Positions 1 to 9,561 of a stretch of DNA of 64,000 bases are shown here, one piece after another. Below the pieces are notes generated by a model that saw nothing but the letters and a program-made list of their open reading frames with translations, ran no database searches and was not told the origin of the DNA. Numbering within the stretch: the first letter of the stretch is position 1; the number at the start of each line of letters is the position of its first letter. A program made the translations under genes and the position numbers. Source of the stretch: Parascardovia denticolens DSM 10105 = JCM 12538 (GTDB lineage Bacteria > Actinomycetota > Actinomycetes > Actinomycetales > Bifidobacteriaceae); assembly GCF_001042675.1 (NCBI RefSeq), contig NZ_AP012333.1:1240001-1304000 (forward strand). The letters are read 5' to 3'.

Positions 1-195
1 GATGACGACGATGGTGAAGGTGACCAAGGCCAGCGGGCTGATGACGCCCTCGTACAGGTGATGGATCAACTCGGTCGCCCGCGAAATCACATAGACGAAA
101 ACCAGGTCGTAAAAGAGCTCGAACAGCGTGACCTTTTTCGCGTACGGACCCTGACTTTTCGTGGAAGCCGGACGCCCGTCTGAAGCCGAGGTCAT
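1..195 (-). CDS. LtrA family (low temperature requirement A) membrane protein, N-terminal part
   Basis: The first 65 residues read from an ATG at 195 and run off the window edge. After about 20 polar residues comes VTLFELFYDLVFVYVISRA, the first membrane helix motif typical of LtrA proteins, with the FELFYDLVFV core. LtrA proteins are polytopic membrane proteins of poorly known function, first linked to growth of Listeria at low temperature. The upstream bases on this strand hold a good Shine-Dalgarno stretch (GGGAGG) just before the ATG. The rest of the protein lies outside the window, so intactness cannot be judged. Confidence 0.8.
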   Translation of the reverse strand, partial: MTSASDGRPASTKSQGPYAKKVTLFELFYDLVFVYVISRATELIHHLYEGVISPLALVTFTIVVI

Positions 196-534
196 GGTTA
201 CCTCCCCCCTGGAGATGCTTGAGATATGAATGCTTTAGCCGATGCAGCGACTTACGCGATAGCCGATGCAGCTGCTGCCGTAATCAACGTAATCAATGCC
301 ACGACCAATACAACGACTCTAGATATAATACAGCTTTGGGCGCGATAGATCTGCGATAGCTCAGCGATAGACTGGCGGTAGCTGAGAGATAAGCGACAAG
401 CGAGAGGACAAAGGCAGATAAGGAGACAAGGAGACAAGGAAACAAGGAAACAAGGAAACCCCCAGCTTGAGGACCGAGTGGCATCGGTCTCCTGGCTGAG
501 CTGAGGGCTCTTTCTCGCTTCTTCGAGCAAGCTG
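196..534. other. Intergenic region rich in short repeats
   Basis: No convincing gene is seen between the LtrA start and the tRNA-Ser. The stretch is built from short degenerate repeats: CCGATGCAGC twice and GTAATCAA twice near 239-296, GCGATAG four times between about 256 and 371, and a clean 8-bp tandem array at 420-459. Short open frames here have no recognisable motif. Confidence 0.6.
420..459. repeat. 8-bp tandem repeat, five units
   Basis: Two units of AAGGAGAC are followed by three units of AAGGAAAC without interruption. The array lies about 75 bp from the 3' end of the tRNA-Ser gene and within no gene. Such an array could vary in copy number by slippage. Confidence 0.9.
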
Positions 535-620
535 TGGCGGACAGGGCGGGATTCGAACCCGCGGAGCTTTCGCTCGACGGTTTTCAAGACCGTTTCCTTC
601 GACCGCTCGGACACCTGTCC
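535..620 (-). tRNA. tRNA-Ser (anticodon UGA)
   Basis: Reading the minus strand, the acceptor arms GGACAGG and CCTGTCC pair perfectly, followed by discriminator G and an encoded CCA. The anticodon loop reads CTTGAAA, giving UGA, between arms ACGGT and ACCGT. A long variable arm (CGAGCGAAAGCTCCG) marks a class II tRNA, as expected for serine. The T arm carries GGGTTCGAATCCC. It lies downstream of serS on the same strand, so the synthetase gene and its substrate tRNA may be transcribed together. Confidence 0.97.
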
Positions 621-751
621 AGTGTGCATGAGGAGGCTCATACGTCCATTCCCTATGCACAGGTTTCAATTATAGCTGAAAGAAAGCCATTGGCAGGCTG
701 GCCGACACGCACGAACCGCGAACCACTATCTATGCCGGCTCACCGGAAGGC

Positions 752-2038
752 CTAGGCTTCCCAGCTGGTAGGTTCGATCACTTCCCGGCCGCCCATGTAA
801 GGACGCAAGGCGGCGGGGATGACCACGGACCCATCCTTCTGCTGATGGTTCTCCAGGATGGCGACCAGCCAGCGGGTGGTGGCCAGGGTGCCATTCAAAG
901 TGGAAACAGGCCGGGTGGAGCCGTCCTCGGTACGCTCGCGGATGTTCAGACGCCGGGCCTGATACTCGGTGCAGTTGGAGGTGGAAGTCAGCTCGCGGTA
1001 GCGTTCCTGCGTGGGGACCCAGGCCTCGCAATCGAACTTGCGGGCGGCGGAAGAACCCAGATCGCCGGCCGCGGTGTCGATGATGCGGTAAGGCACTTCG
1101 ACCTTGCCCAGCATCTCCTGTTCCATGGCCAGCAGCTTCTGGTGCTGCTCGTAGGATTCCTCCTGCTTGCAGTAGACGAACATCTCCACCTTGTTGAACT
1201 GGTGGACGCGGATGATGCCCATGGTGTCTTTTCCGGCGGCGCCAGCCTCGCGGCGATAGCAGGAAGACCAGCCGGCGTACTTGAGCGGACCGTGGGACAG
1301 GTCCAGAATCTCATCCTCGTGCATGCCGGCCAAGGCCACTTCGGAGGTGCCGACCAGGTACTGCTCATCCGGTTCGCGCAGACGGTAGATCTCCTCCGCA
1401 TGGGAGTTGAGGAAACCGGTTCCGGCCATGATTTCAGGGCGGACCAGGGTCGGGGTGGTCGCCATGATGAAGCCGTTCCGCTCGGCCTGGTCCACGCCCA
1501 TGGTCAGCATGGCCAGCTCCAAGCGGGCGATGGCCCCCCGCAGGAAGTAGAAACGGGAACCAGAGACCTTGACGCCACGCTTCATGTCGATGCCGGCGAC
1601 GCCTTCGCCCAGTTCCAGATGGTTCTTGGGCTCAAACCCTTCGGCTGCGAAATCTCGGATCTGGCCGACCTTCTTGACGACCACGTAATCATCTTCGCCG
1701 CCTTCGGGAGCCTCCGGCTCCACGATGTTGGACAGCTTCCACATGGCGGTGGTGTAATCCTCGGTCGCCTTATCAGCGGTCTCCTTGTATTCGGAGACCT
1801 TGGCGGCCAATTCCTTGGTCTGGGCGATGATGGCGGGGCGCTCCTCAGCCGAAGCTGCGGCCACGGCCTTGCCCATCTTCTTCTGTTCGGCCCGGGTGGA
1901 TTCGAAATCGGCCAAGGCGTCACGACGCAGACGGTCGGCCTGGAGGACCTGGTCCACCAGGTCCGCGGATTCGCCCCGCTTGCGCTGGGATTCCTTCACG
2001 ACTTCGGGGTTTTCACGGATGAATTGAATATCAAGCAT
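752..2038 (-). CDS. serS: Seryl-tRNA synthetase
   Basis: Cytoplasmic class II synthetase that charges tRNA-Ser with serine using ATP. The 428-residue length is normal. The N-terminus MLDIQFIRENPEVV is the family's usual opening, followed by the long antiparallel coiled coil (about residues 30-105) that grips the tRNA's variable arm. Motif 2 is seen as SCYRREAGAAGKDTMG and motif 3 as the NGT...RWLVAILENHQ region with DGSVVIPAALRPYMGG near the end. It is transcribed away from the kinase gene at 2206 and towards the tRNA-Ser gene. Confidence 0.97.
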   Translation of the reverse strand: MLDIQFIRENPEVVKESQRKRGESADLVDQVLQADRLRRDALADFESTRAEQKKMGKAVAAASAEERPAIIAQTKELAAKVSEYKETADKATEDYTTAMWKLSNIVEPEAPEGGEDDYVVVKKVGQIRDFAAEGFEPKNHLELGEGVAGIDMKRGVKVSGSRFYFLRGAIARLELAMLTMGVDQAERNGFIMATTPTLVRPEIMAGTGFLNSHAEEIYRLREPDEQYLVGTSEVALAGMHEDEILDLSHGPLKYAGWSSCYRREAGAAGKDTMGIIRVHQFNKVEMFVYCKQEESYEQHQKLLAMEQEMLGKVEVPYRIIDTAAGDLGSSAARKFDCEAWVPTQERYRELTSTSNCTEYQARRLNIRERTEDGSTRPVSTLNGTLATTRWLVAILENHQQKDGSVVIPAALRPYMGGREVIEPTSWEA

Positions 2039-2155
2039 GGTTACACAATAGCTGGAAACACAGACGGGGGACGGCCCCGGAGAACATCGGGGAACGCTGG
2101 AGAAAAGGAAGGGACTTCCGCCTCCACAGCGGCTCTTTGTGCGAAATCGTGAAAT

Positions 2156-2184
2156 ATTTTAGCGTTTCTCAGGAAAAAACAAAA
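2156..2184 (-). promoter_or_regulatory. Candidate serS promoter
   Basis: On the minus strand TAAAAT (2161 to 2156) could serve as a -10 element, with a weak T-rich -35 (TTTTGT) 17 bases upstream. The resulting leader would be about 115 bases. No T-box core was found in it. Confidence 0.35.
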
Positions 2185-2205
2185 AAATCCATAATAATAT
2201 TACTT

Positions 2206-3483
2206 ATGAGTCGTGGATGGATCATCGCCCTGCTGGTAGTGGCGGCACTGATATCGCTCGCCCTGCTGGTGGGCCTGATCGTCGGCCTGCGCCGGCGGCA
2301 TCAAGTGGTGCAAGCCGAGCAGCGCTACGGAGATAAGGTGAATTACGCCTTCATCATCAACCCTTCCAAACCCCAAGCCGAAGAGACCCGCGCCTTCATC
2401 AAGAAATTCTGCCTTGACCATCACATCAGCGACATCATGTTCATCGACACCCAGCTGGATAAAGATGGCCGGGCCTGCGCCGAAGAAGCCCTGGCCCACG
2501 GGGCGGACGTGGTGGTGGCCTGCGGCGGCGACGGAACCGTGCGCACGGTGGCATCGGCCATATCCGGGACTTCGCACGCCTTCGGGATCGTCCCCATCGG
2601 CACCGGCAACCTCTTCGCCCGCAACATGGGCATTCCGGTCGACAACCTGGAGGCCGCCATGACCATCGCCACCTCCCACGGCTCGCGCCGGGTGGACATG
2701 GGACGTATGGCCCTTTTGGATTCCGACGACCCTGAGCACAAACATGGCTTCCTGATCATCGCCGGGGTGGGGTTCGACGCCCAGATGATCGACGACACCA
2801 ATCCCGACCTGAAAAAAGCCATCAGCTGGATGGCCTACTTCTGGGGGGCGATCAGCCACCTGTTCGAGTCCCGCATCCACGGGTCGATCATCCTGCGGAA
2901 GGCCGATGGGTCCATCCACGAAACCAAAGGCGAGACCTTCCGCACCCTGATGGCCGGCAATTGCGGGCGCATCCCCGGCTTCACCCTCATGCCCGACGCC
3001 GCCTTCGACGACGGGCTGCTCGATTTCGAGACCCTGGACACGACCCACGGGCTGCTCGGCTGGTTCAACCTGGCCATCGACGTGATCCATCAGACGGTGA
3101 CCCGCAAGGCTGAGCAAAGCCCGATCACCAAGCATTCCACGGTCAAGCAGTACCAGGCCCGCAGCGCCGAAATCATGCTGGAGAAGCCCGCCTTGGCCGA
3201 AGTGGATGGGGACCTTCTGGAGAAGACCCAGCATATCCGCTTCACCGTGGACCGCCAGGCCCTGACCGTCCGCGCCCCGCAAATCAATGTAGCCGGCCAG
3301 TCCGGGTCTCAGGAGGGTACCGGGAACCCGGGAGACCCTGAGACCCAGAGAGAGGGAAAGACCACCGGGGCGACTTCCCAATCAGCCAACCCGAGAACCA
3401 ACGACCCTCGGACCACTGATTCCCGCGATAACGGTCCTCTGACCAGCAAAGAAGCCTCCACCCTCGGACAGGTGAGCCTTTAG
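2206..3483 (+). CDS. Diacylglycerol/lipid kinase family protein
   Basis: Probable membrane-associated lipid kinase of the DAGK catalytic family, which phosphorylates diacylglycerol or a related lipid with ATP. One N-terminal membrane helix (about residues 5-27) precedes the catalytic domain, which starts with the FIINPSK strand and carries the signature ACGGDGTVRTVASA followed by GIVPIGTGNLFARN. The ATG at 2206 was chosen because the family domain and the helix follow directly; an in-frame ATG at 2137 would add 23 unusual residues. A TAATAT box at 2195-2200 ends 5 bases before the ATG, suggesting a leaderless message. The last 60 residues are low-complexity and arise from a 15-bp-period repeat. 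Confidence 0.85.
   Translation: MSRGWIIALLVVAALISLALLVGLIVGLRRRHQVVQAEQRYGDKVNYAFIINPSKPQAEETRAFIKKFCLDHHISDIMFIDTQLDKDGRACAEEALAHGADVVVACGGDGTVRTVASAISGTSHAFGIVPIGTGNLFARNMGIPVDNLEAAMTIATSHGSRRVDMGRMALLDSDDPEHKHGFLIIAGVGFDAQMIDDTNPDLKKAISWMAYFWGAISHLFESRIHGSIILRKADGSIHETKGETFRTLMAGNCGRIPGFTLMPDAAFDDGLLDFETLDTTHGLLGWFNLAIDVIHQTVTRKAEQSPITKHSTVKQYQARSAEIMLEKPALAEVDGDLLEKTQHIRFTVDRQALTVRAPQINVAGQSGSQEGTGNPGDPETQREGKTTGATSQSANPRTNDPRTTDSRDNGPLTSKEASTLGQVSL
3375..3449 (+). repeat. Degenerate 15-bp-period repeat inside the kinase 3' end
   Basis: Five consecutive 15-base units can be aligned, such as CCCTCGGACCACTGA and TTCCCGCGATAACGG. In frame they give a run of five-residue steps (NPRTN, DPRTT, DSRDN) in the protein's disordered tail. 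The units resemble those at 27886-28050. Confidence 0.6.
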
Positions 3484-3557
3484 ACTGTCTTCGAAACCGA
3501 AAACGCGACTGGCGTCGCCGGTGACCGCTACCATCAGCGTCTGCTTGGCGTGGCACA

Positions 3558-5243
3558 ATGGAGGGTATGGTTGCAAAAAATGCGGGCATGCCCGCCACCC
3601 CAGAAGATCTAATCAATGTGGATGAGGTTCTAGGAAAGTACTACGACCTTGTCCCCGACGTGAACGTGCCAGAAGAGCGTGTGATTTTCGGCACTTCCGG
3701 ACACCGCGGCTCCAGCCTGAAGACCTCCTTCAATGAAGCCCATATCGTGGTGATCTCCCAGGCCATCGCCGAAAACCGCAAGGCCGCCGGCATCACCGGC
3801 CCCCTCTACTTGGGCCGCGACACCCATGCCTTGAGCCTGCCCGCTTGGAAGACCGCCATCGAAGTCCTGGTCGCCAACGGCGTGCGCGTGCGCATCGACT
3901 CCCGCGACGACTTCACCCCCACCCCCACCGTCTCCCATGCGATCCTGACACACAACCGGGCCGCTGACGGCACCCAGCGCTTCACCGGGGACGACTTGGC
4001 CGACGGCATCGTGGTCACCCCTTCGCATAATCCGCCCACCGACGGCGGTTTCAAGTACGACCCGCCGACCGGCGGCCCGGCCCCCGCCGAGACGACCAAC
4101 GCCATCGCCGCCCGCGCCAACGAGCTCCTGCCGAACTGGAAGAACGTGGCCCGCGTGCCTTACGAGCAGGCCATCAAGTCCGACCTCATCAAGCGTTTCG
4201 ACTACCGCGAGCATTACGTGGACGATCTGAAGAACATCATCGACCTCGACCTGATCAAGAACTCCGGCGTCCGCTTAGGCATCGACCCCTTGGGCGGAGC
4301 TTCCGTGCATTACTGGGAGCTGATCAACGAGAAGTACGGCCTCAACATCGGCCTGGTCAACCCCGAAGTGGACCCCCGCTGGTCCTTCATGACCATCGAT
4401 CACGACGGCAAGATCCGCATGGACCCCTCCTCCCCCTACGCCATGAAGGGCCTGGTCGACCGGCTGAACGCCGGCGCCTGGGACCAGTATGACCTGGTGG
4501 GCGGGACCGACCCCGACGCCGACCGGCACGGGATCGTCTGCCCGGGCAGCGGGGTCATGAACCCCAACCATTACATCGCCGTCTGCGTGGAATACCTTTT
4601 CGGAGGCAACCGTCCTGATTGGCCCGCCGGGGCCGGCGTGGGCAAGACCCTGGTCTCCTCCTCCCTGATCGACCGCGTGGCAGCCTCCATCAACGCCAAG
4701 CTGGTGGAAGTCCCCGTCGGCTTCAAATGGTTCGTGGACCCGCTCTTCAACGGCGAGGTCGGCTTCGGCGGCGAGGAGAGCTCCGGCATGAGCTTCCTGC
4801 GTTTCAACGGCCGCGTCTGGACCACCGACAAGGACGGGATCATCCCCGACCTCTTGGCCGCCGAGATCACCGCCAAGACCGGCAAGAACCCCGGCCAGCT
4901 GCATGAAGAGCAGGTGGCCCGCTTCGGCCAGAGCTGGTACAAGCGCATCGATACGCCCACTACCCTAGAGCAGAAACAGAAGTTCGCCTCCTTGACCCCC
5001 GAGTCCATGACCGACACCACCCTTGGCGGCGAACCCATCGAGCAGAAGATGACCACCGCCCCCGGGAACGGCGCCCGCATCGGCGGCATCAAAGTGACCA
5101 CCAAGAACAATTGGTTCGCCGCTCGGCCTTCCGGCACTGAGAACATCTACAAGGTCTATGCGGAGTCCTTCGATTCCGAGGAGACCTTGGACAAAGTGTT
5201 GGATGAGGCGACGGCCGTGGTCGACAAAGCCTTGGGCGAGTAG
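3558..5243 (+). CDS. pgm: Phosphoglucomutase (alpha-D-glucose phosphate-specific)
   Basis: Interconverts glucose 1-phosphate and glucose 6-phosphate in the cytoplasm, linking glycogen/nucleotide-sugar metabolism with hexose catabolism. The 561 residues align along their whole length with bacterial Pgm: substrate-loop GTSGHRG at about 45, the phosphoserine loop TPSHNPP with the reactive Ser near 156, the metal-binding [10 protein letters not shown], the sugar-binding GGEES and the phosphate-binding ARPSGTE near the C-terminus. An ATG nine bases downstream (3567) is an alternative start. A strong terminator follows at 5282. Confidence 0.96.
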   Translation: MEGMVAKNAGMPATPEDLINVDEVLGKYYDLVPDVNVPEERVIFGTSGHRGSSLKTSFNEAHIVVISQAIAENRKAAGITGPLYLGRDTHALSLPAWKTAIEVLVANGVRVRIDSRDDFTPTPTVSHAILTHNRAADGTQRFTGDDLADGIVVTPSHNPPTDGGFKYDPPTGGPAPAETTNAIAARANELLPNWKNVARVPYEQAIKSDLIKRFDYREHYVDDLKNIIDLDLIKNSGVRLGIDPLGGASVHYWELINEKYGLNIGLVNPEVDPRWSFMTIDHDGKIRMDPSSPYAMKGLVDRLNAGAWDQYDLVGGTDPDADRHGIVCPGSGVMNPNHYIAVCVEYLFGGNRPDWPAGAGVGKTLVSSSLIDRVAASINAKLVEVPVGFKWFVDPLFNGEVGFGGEESSGMSFLRFNGRVWTTDKDGIIPDLLAAEITAKTGKNPGQLHEEQVARFGQSWYKRIDTPTTLEQKQKFASLTPESMTDTTLGGEPIEQKMTTAPGNGARIGGIKVTTKNNWFAARPSGTENIYKVYAESFDSEETLDKVLDEATAVVDKALGE

Positions 5244-5281
5244 TCGCAGCCTCCGGTTCCGATAATTTCGAATTCAAAAGG

Positions 5282-5326
5282 ATCCCCGTCAGGTTTCAGC
5301 TTCGGCTGAGCTTGGCGGGGATTTTT
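5282..5326 (+). terminator. Rho-independent terminator of pgm
   Basis: ATCCCCG at 5282 pairs with CGGGGAT at 5316, with an inner CAGC-ttcg-GCTG stem, followed directly by TTTTT. It lies 38 bases after the pgm stop codon. Confidence 0.85.
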
Positions 5327-5561
5327 GAAGTAATCGGTGAAACAATCAATGAAGTAATCTCAGCACAGTAATCAGAAAGGCTGGCCCCGGGATTCCGGAG
5401 TCAGCCTTTATTCTGAATCGGCCTCGTTACTTCAGCTTTATCGCTGTATTCAGCCTTATCACTGTATTTTGTTGCTGATGCCTTATTTTGCCATCTAAGC
5501 TTTGCCGTCTAAGTCTTGCCGCTGCCTAGCAACGAGCGTCAAGCCGAGCGGCTTGGCAGGC
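5327..5561. other. Convergent intergenic region with a second hairpin and repeats
   Basis: No gene is seen between the ends of pgm and pnp. AAAGGCTG (5376-5383) pairs with CAGCCTTT (5402-5409) and may end pnp transcription, though its T-run is poor. From about 5415 to 5530 the sequence is made of degenerate tandem units, for example TTTGCCATCTAAGC followed by TTTGCCGTCTAAGTC. Confidence 0.5.
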
Positions 5562-8330
5562 CTAGTCGTCGAAGTCGAAATCACGACGGACGCGGCGACG
5601 AGGACGGGAGGTGCGCTCTTCACGAGCGGCACGGTACTCGTCGTAGTTCTCATCCTCCTCGAAGTGAGGAGCGCGACCATGGCCGGAGCGGCCACGGTCA
5701 GAGCGATCGGACCAGTCGGAACGACGGCTGCGGGACCCACGACCCCGGTCGGAACGGTAACCACGATCGTCGCGGTCATCGCGGTCGGACCTGTCGGAAC
5801 GGTCATCCTCTTCGTAGCGAGGGTTACGACGATCGTCGGAACGACGGTCATCATCGTAACGGTCGGCACGGGAAGAGCGAGGACGGCGATCGGAGCGAGA
5901 AGGACGGTCGTCGAAATCGCGGTCGTCCTCGTCGAAACGGTCGGAGCGGGAACGGCGATCGTCACGATCTCCCCGATCCTCACGATCATAGCGGATGGAA
6001 CGGCCCCGGTCACCCCGGTCACCCCGGTCACCCCGAGAAGAGCGGTCATCCCGACCGCCGCGAGGACCACGGTCATGGGAACCACGCCCGCCACGGTCAC
6101 CACCGCGGGAGCCGCCATTGCCCTCTTCATTCTCGAAGCCGGGGATAGCCAAGGAGATCTTGCCCTTGTCGTCCACGCCCTGCACGACCACCTCAACGGT
6201 GTCGCCTTCGCGCAGCACGTCCTCCACGGCGTCAATGCGATCGCCGTTGGCCAGGTTGCGGATCTGGGAAATGTGCAGCAGACCATCGGTGCCAGGGGTC
6301 AGGTTGACGAAAGCGCCGAAGCTGGTGGTCTTCACGACCTTGCCCTGATACTTCTCGCCAGCCTCGGGGATGTGAGGATGGGTGATCTGGTCGATGATCT
6401 GGCGGGCGGCCTCGGCGGCCTCTCCCCCTTCGGAAGCGATGTAGACGGTTCCGTCATCCTCGATGCTGACCTCGGCTCCGGTCTTCTCCTGGATCTCGTT
6501 GATCATCTTGCCCTTGGGCCCGATGACTTCGCCGATCTTGTCCACGGGAACCTTGGTGGTGATGATGCGAGGAGCGTAAGGGCTCATCTCGTTGACGCCG
6601 TCGATGCACTCGTCGATCACTTCCAGGATGGTGGTGCGGGCCTCATAAGCCTGCTGCAAGGCGCCGGCCAGGATATCGGCGGGGATGCCGTCCAGCTTGG
6701 TGTCCAGCTGCAAGGCGGTGATGAACTCGGAAGTGCCGGCCACCTTGAAGTCCATGTCGCCGAAAGCGTCTTCAGCGCCCAGAATATCGGTCAGGGTCTT
6801 GTAGACCATCTGGCCGTCGACTTCGCCGGAGACCAGGCCCATGGCGATGCCGGCCACGGGGGCCTTCAGAGGAACGCCGGCGTCCAGCAGGGACATGGTG
6901 GAGGCGCAGACGGAGCCCATGGAGGTGGAACCGTTGGAACCGATGGCCTCGGAGACCTGACGGATGGCGTAAGGGAACTCTTCGCGAGAAGGCAGCACGG
7001 GGATCAGAGCACGCTCGGCCAAAGCCCCATGGCCGATTTCACGGCGCTTGGGAGAGCCAACGCGGCCGGTTTCGCCGGTGCTGTAAGGGGGCATCTCATA
7101 GTTATGCATATAGCGCTTGGTATCAGGACCGGACAGGGCGTCGGTGGTCTGCTCCATCTTGAGCATGTTCAAAGTGGTCACACCCAGGATCTGGGTCTCG
7201 CCACGCTGGAAGAGGGCGGAACCGTGAACGCGGGGCACCACGTCCACCTCGGCGGACAGGGTGCGGATATCGCTCAGGCCACGGCCATCGATGCGGTAAT
7301 CCTGGGTCAGGATGCGGCGACGGACGATCTGACGCTGCAGTTCCTTGAAGGCGTTGCCGATTTCCTTCTCCTTCTCGGCGTCCTCCATGCCGGTGAACTC
7401 GGAGGTCAAAGTCTCCACCACGCCCTGCTTGATTTGGGAGATCCGATCCTGACGGGGAAGCTTCTCGGCGATGGACAGGGCCTCATCCAGGTCGGAATGG
7501 GCGATCTGGTCGATGCGGTTGTAAAGGTCCTCGGTGTACTCGGGGAAGAGGGGGAAGTCCTTGGTATCCTTGGCCGCCTGAGCCTTGAGCTCGTTCTGGG
7601 CCTGGCAGATGACCTTGATGAAAGGCTTGGCGGCCTCAAGGCCGCCGGCGACCACGACTTCATCAGGCTTGGTCATGCCTTCGTCGTAGATGAGCTTCCA
7701 GGCGTTCTTGCCGGCGCCGGCCTCGATCATGGCGATGGCCACATCACCGTTGTCAAGGACCCGGCCGGCCACGACCAGCTCGAAAACGGCGCGTTCACGC
7801 TCGGACCAGCTGGGGAAGGCCACCCACTGATCATCGATGAGGGCCAGGCGGACGCCGGAGACCGGTCCTTCGAAAGGCAGGCCGGAGATCATGGTGGAAG
7901 CCGAGGCGGCGTTCATGGCGATCATGTCATAAGAATCATCGGGGTTGATGGAAAGGATGGTCTCCACAACCTGAACCTCATTGCGCAGGGTATGAGGGAA
8001 AAGGGGGCGCAAAGGACGATCGATGATCCGGCAGGCCAGGATGGCCTCGGACGAAGGACGGCCTTCGCGACGGAAGAAGGAGCCGGGAATCTTGCCGGCC
8101 GCGTACATCTTCTCCTCCACGTCCACGGTCAAGGGGAAGAAATCGAAGTTCTCCTTGGGGCTGCTACCAGCGGTGGTGGTAGACAGGACCATGGAATCAT
8201 TATCAAGGTAAGCCGCTACCGCCCCATCGGCTTGCTGGGCGAGACGACCTGTCTCGAAGCGCAGAACGCGCTTGCCAAAGGAGCCGTTGTCGATGACGGC
8301 TTCCACTGCTTTAATATCGGGACCCTCCAT
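5562..8330 (-). CDS. pnp: Polyribonucleotide nucleotidyltransferase (PNPase) with long disordered tail
   Basis: Phosphorolytic 3'-5' exoribonuclease; in actinobacteria the same family also includes guanosine pentaphosphate synthetases. The order is RNase PH-like domain 1, helical domain, RNase PH-like domain 2 ([17 protein letters not shown]), KH domain ([16 protein letters not shown]) and S1 domain ([15 protein letters not shown]). The start at 8330 follows a strong AGGAGG site; longer frames to 8462 lack one. The 922 residues exceed the usual 700-800 because about 187 C-terminal residues are an Arg/Asp/Ser/Gly-rich tail ([10 protein letters not shown] and similar), partly from a 9-bp DNA repeat near 6006-6036. 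The gene follows rpsO, the classic rpsO-pnp order. Confidence 0.95.
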   Translation of the reverse strand: MEGPDIKAVEAVIDNGSFGKRVLRFETGRLAQQADGAVAAYLDNDSMVLSTTTAGSSPKENFDFFPLTVDVEEKMYAAGKIPGSFFRREGRPSSEAILACRIIDRPLRPLFPHTLRNEVQVVETILSINPDDSYDMIAMNAASASTMISGLPFEGPVSGVRLALIDDQWVAFPSWSERERAVFELVVAGRVLDNGDVAIAMIEAGAGKNAWKLIYDEGMTKPDEVVVAGGLEAAKPFIKVICQAQNELKAQAAKDTKDFPLFPEYTEDLYNRIDQIAHSDLDEALSIAEKLPRQDRISQIKQGVVETLTSEFTGMEDAEKEKEIGNAFKELQRQIVRRRILTQDYRIDGRGLSDIRTLSAEVDVVPRVHGSALFQRGETQILGVTTLNMLKMEQTTDALSGPDTKRYMHNYEMPPYSTGETGRVGSPKRREIGHGALAERALIPVLPSREEFPYAIRQVSEAIGSNGSTSMGSVCASTMSLLDAGVPLKAPVAGIAMGLVSGEVDGQMVYKTLTDILGAEDAFGDMDFKVAGTSEFITALQLDTKLDGIPADILAGALQQAYEARTTILEVIDECIDGVNEMSPYAPRIITTKVPVDKIGEVIGPKGKMINEIQEKTGAEVSIEDDGTVYIASEGGEAAEAARQIIDQITHPHIPEAGEKYQGKVVKTTSFGAFVNLTPGTDGLLHISQIRNLANGDRIDAVEDVLREGDTVEVVVQGVDDKGKISLAIPGFENEEGNGGSRGGDRGGRGSHDRGPRGGRDDRSSRGDRGDRGDRGRSIRYDREDRGDRDDRRSRSDRFDEDDRDFDDRPSRSDRRPRSSRADRYDDDRRSDDRRNPRYEEDDRSDRSDRDDRDDRGYRSDRGRGSRSRRSDWSDRSDRGRSGHGRAPHFEEDENYDEYRAAREERTSRPRRRVRRDFDFDD

Positions 8331-8360
8331 GGGTTCCTCCTTTATTTTTCTATCAACCTC

Positions 8361-8383
8361 ATTCGCAAGACCCTCTTGCGAAT
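8361..8383 (-). promoter_or_regulatory. Perfect hairpin in the pnp leader
   Basis: ATTCGCAAGA and TCTTGCGAAT form a 10-bp perfect stem with a three-base loop, 30 bases upstream of the pnp start. A second, 7-bp hairpin (8409-8429) lies just upstream. In E. coli the pnp leader contains a double-stranded region cut by RNase III for autoregulation; a similar role here is inferred only. Confidence 0.6.
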
Positions 8384-8459
8384 CATCAGCGGCCCGGGGA
8401 CTTTGGAGGCGGATCCGTGAGCGATCCGCGTTCGGGAGTCCTTGATGAAGGGCCTTAAT

Positions 8460-8488
8460 CAAAAAGAGCCCAGGCTAGGAACCTGGGC
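8460..8488 (-). terminator. Rho-independent terminator after rpsO
   Basis: On the minus strand GCCCAGG, a seven-base loop and CCTGGGC are followed by TCTTTTTG, 10 bases after the rpsO stop. It may attenuate read-through from rpsO into pnp. Confidence 0.85.
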
Positions 8489-8498
8489 CGAAAATTTT

Positions 8499-8768
8499 TT
8501 AGTGACGAAGCTCGAGGCGCTCGATCAGGCTGCGGTAACGATTGATATCCTTGCCTTTGAGATAATCGAGCATACGACGACGTTCACCGACCATCAGAAG
8601 CAGACCGCGATTGGAATGGAAATCGTGCTTGTGCTGCTTCATGTGGGTGGTCAAGTTGTTGATACGGGCGGTCAAGAGAGCGACCTGAACTTCAGGGGAA
8701 CCAGTGTCACCCTCATGGGTCGCGTACTGGGAAATGATCTCTTGCTTTTCTGCATTGCTGAGTGCCAC
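8499..8768 (-). CDS. rpsO: 30S ribosomal protein S15
   Basis: Small-subunit protein that binds 16S rRNA early in assembly of the platform. The 89 residues are the normal length, with the characteristic [18 protein letters not shown] segment, the [14 protein letters not shown]...[14 protein letters not shown] segment and the C-terminal [12 protein letters not shown]. The start is preceded by AAGGAGG. The gene is followed by a terminator hairpin and then pnp on the same strand. Confidence 0.98.
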   Translation of the reverse strand: MALSNAEKQEIISQYATHEGDTGSPEVQVALLTARINNLTTHMKQHKHDFHSNRGLLLMVGERRRMLDYLKGKDINRYRSLIERLELRH

Positions 8769-8898
8769 AGTGGCCTCCTTGATTCGTTGCGCGGTGCTCC
8801 GACCCGATGCCGAAGCGCTCTTTATCCGCGGGCGATCCTCACGCCGAAGAGCAACTCTACCATCAGGTCCCTATAAAAGGACGACTGAGCGGACCACG

Positions 8899-9033
8899 GC
8901 GGGGCGGAAAGGAAAGACTGACGAAAAACAGGCCCTGGCGGGCGGAAAACCCGAAAGAGCCTGTCGAAAAAGGTCCGGTGAAAAGGCCAGCCGGAAAACT
9001 ATCAGCCGAAAAGTTCAGGGCCGGTCAGCCAAT
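8899..9033. repeat. Degenerate 15-bp-period repeat upstream of rpsO, reaching into the mscL 3' end
   Basis: Consecutive 15-base units such as TCCGGTGAAAAGGCC, AGCCGGAAAACTATC and AGCCGAAAAGTTCAG run from about 8899 to 9033. The shared core CGGAAAAC resembles units at 26215-26289. The region fills most of the gap between the rpsO start and the mscL stop. Confidence 0.6.
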
Positions 9034-9468
9034 CCCCTCTTCAACCGCGTGAGCCCTGGAACCGGCGGTCGGAGCCTGCTGGGCGAGCAGCTCCTTGATG
9101 TCGGCCAAGAGCTCGGTCTGCTTCATTTCGTTGTCCAGCTCCTCTTCCTCTTCGTCCTTCTTATTGCGGTTGAGCAAGGCGGTCAGCTTGTTCATGGGCA
9201 GAACGATGCAGAAGTAGACCACAAGGGCGATGATGAGGAAGTTGATGATGGACCCGACGAAAAGGCCGAACCTGATCGGGGAATTATTGAGGGTGACGAC
9301 CCAGACGTGCTTCATATCCGGCATCTTGAAGATGGCGGCGATGAGGGGCTGGATCACGCTCGTGACCAGGCTGTTGACGATGGCGGTGACGGCGGAGCCC
9401 ATGACGAAGGCGACGGCCATCTCCACCATGTTTCCGCGGGAGATGAATTCCTTGAATCCTTTGAACAT
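9025..9468 (-). CDS. mscL: Large-conductance mechanosensitive channel
   Basis: Homopentameric inner-membrane channel that opens under high membrane tension to release solutes during osmotic down-shock. The start at 9468 gives the family N-terminus MFKGFKEFISRGNMVEMAVA, followed by TM1 (VAFVMGSAVTAIVNSLV), a short periplasmic loop and TM2 (INFLIIALVVYFCIVLPMN). A charged cytoplasmic helix (KKDEEEEELDNE, then LLADIKELLAQQ) ends the protein. The 147-residue length is normal. A longer frame to 9504 adds residues without a better ribosome site. Confidence 0.96.
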   Translation of the reverse strand: MFKGFKEFISRGNMVEMAVAFVMGSAVTAIVNSLVTSVIQPLIAAIFKMPDMKHVWVVTLNNSPIRFGLFVGSIINFLIIALVVYFCIVLPMNKLTALLNRNKKDEEEEELDNEMKQTELLADIKELLAQQAPTAGSRAHAVEEGIG

Positions 9469-9561
9469 TATGATTTCCTTCTCGGTCGAAACAGGAAGCA
9501 GCACCGGTCCGATGCCGCGATGGATTCCTTCATTTTATGCATAGGGATGGGCAAAAGGAGG

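Noticed and set aside
408-460. CRISPR array from the regular 8-bp units
   Set aside because: Units are contiguous without spacers and far too short; no cas genes are in the window.
5502-8420. Very long plus-strand open frame opposite pnp
   Set aside because: Antisense shadow of a real gene at high GC; its protein shows only biased Val/Gly/Asp composition, whereas the minus strand reads a complete PNPase.
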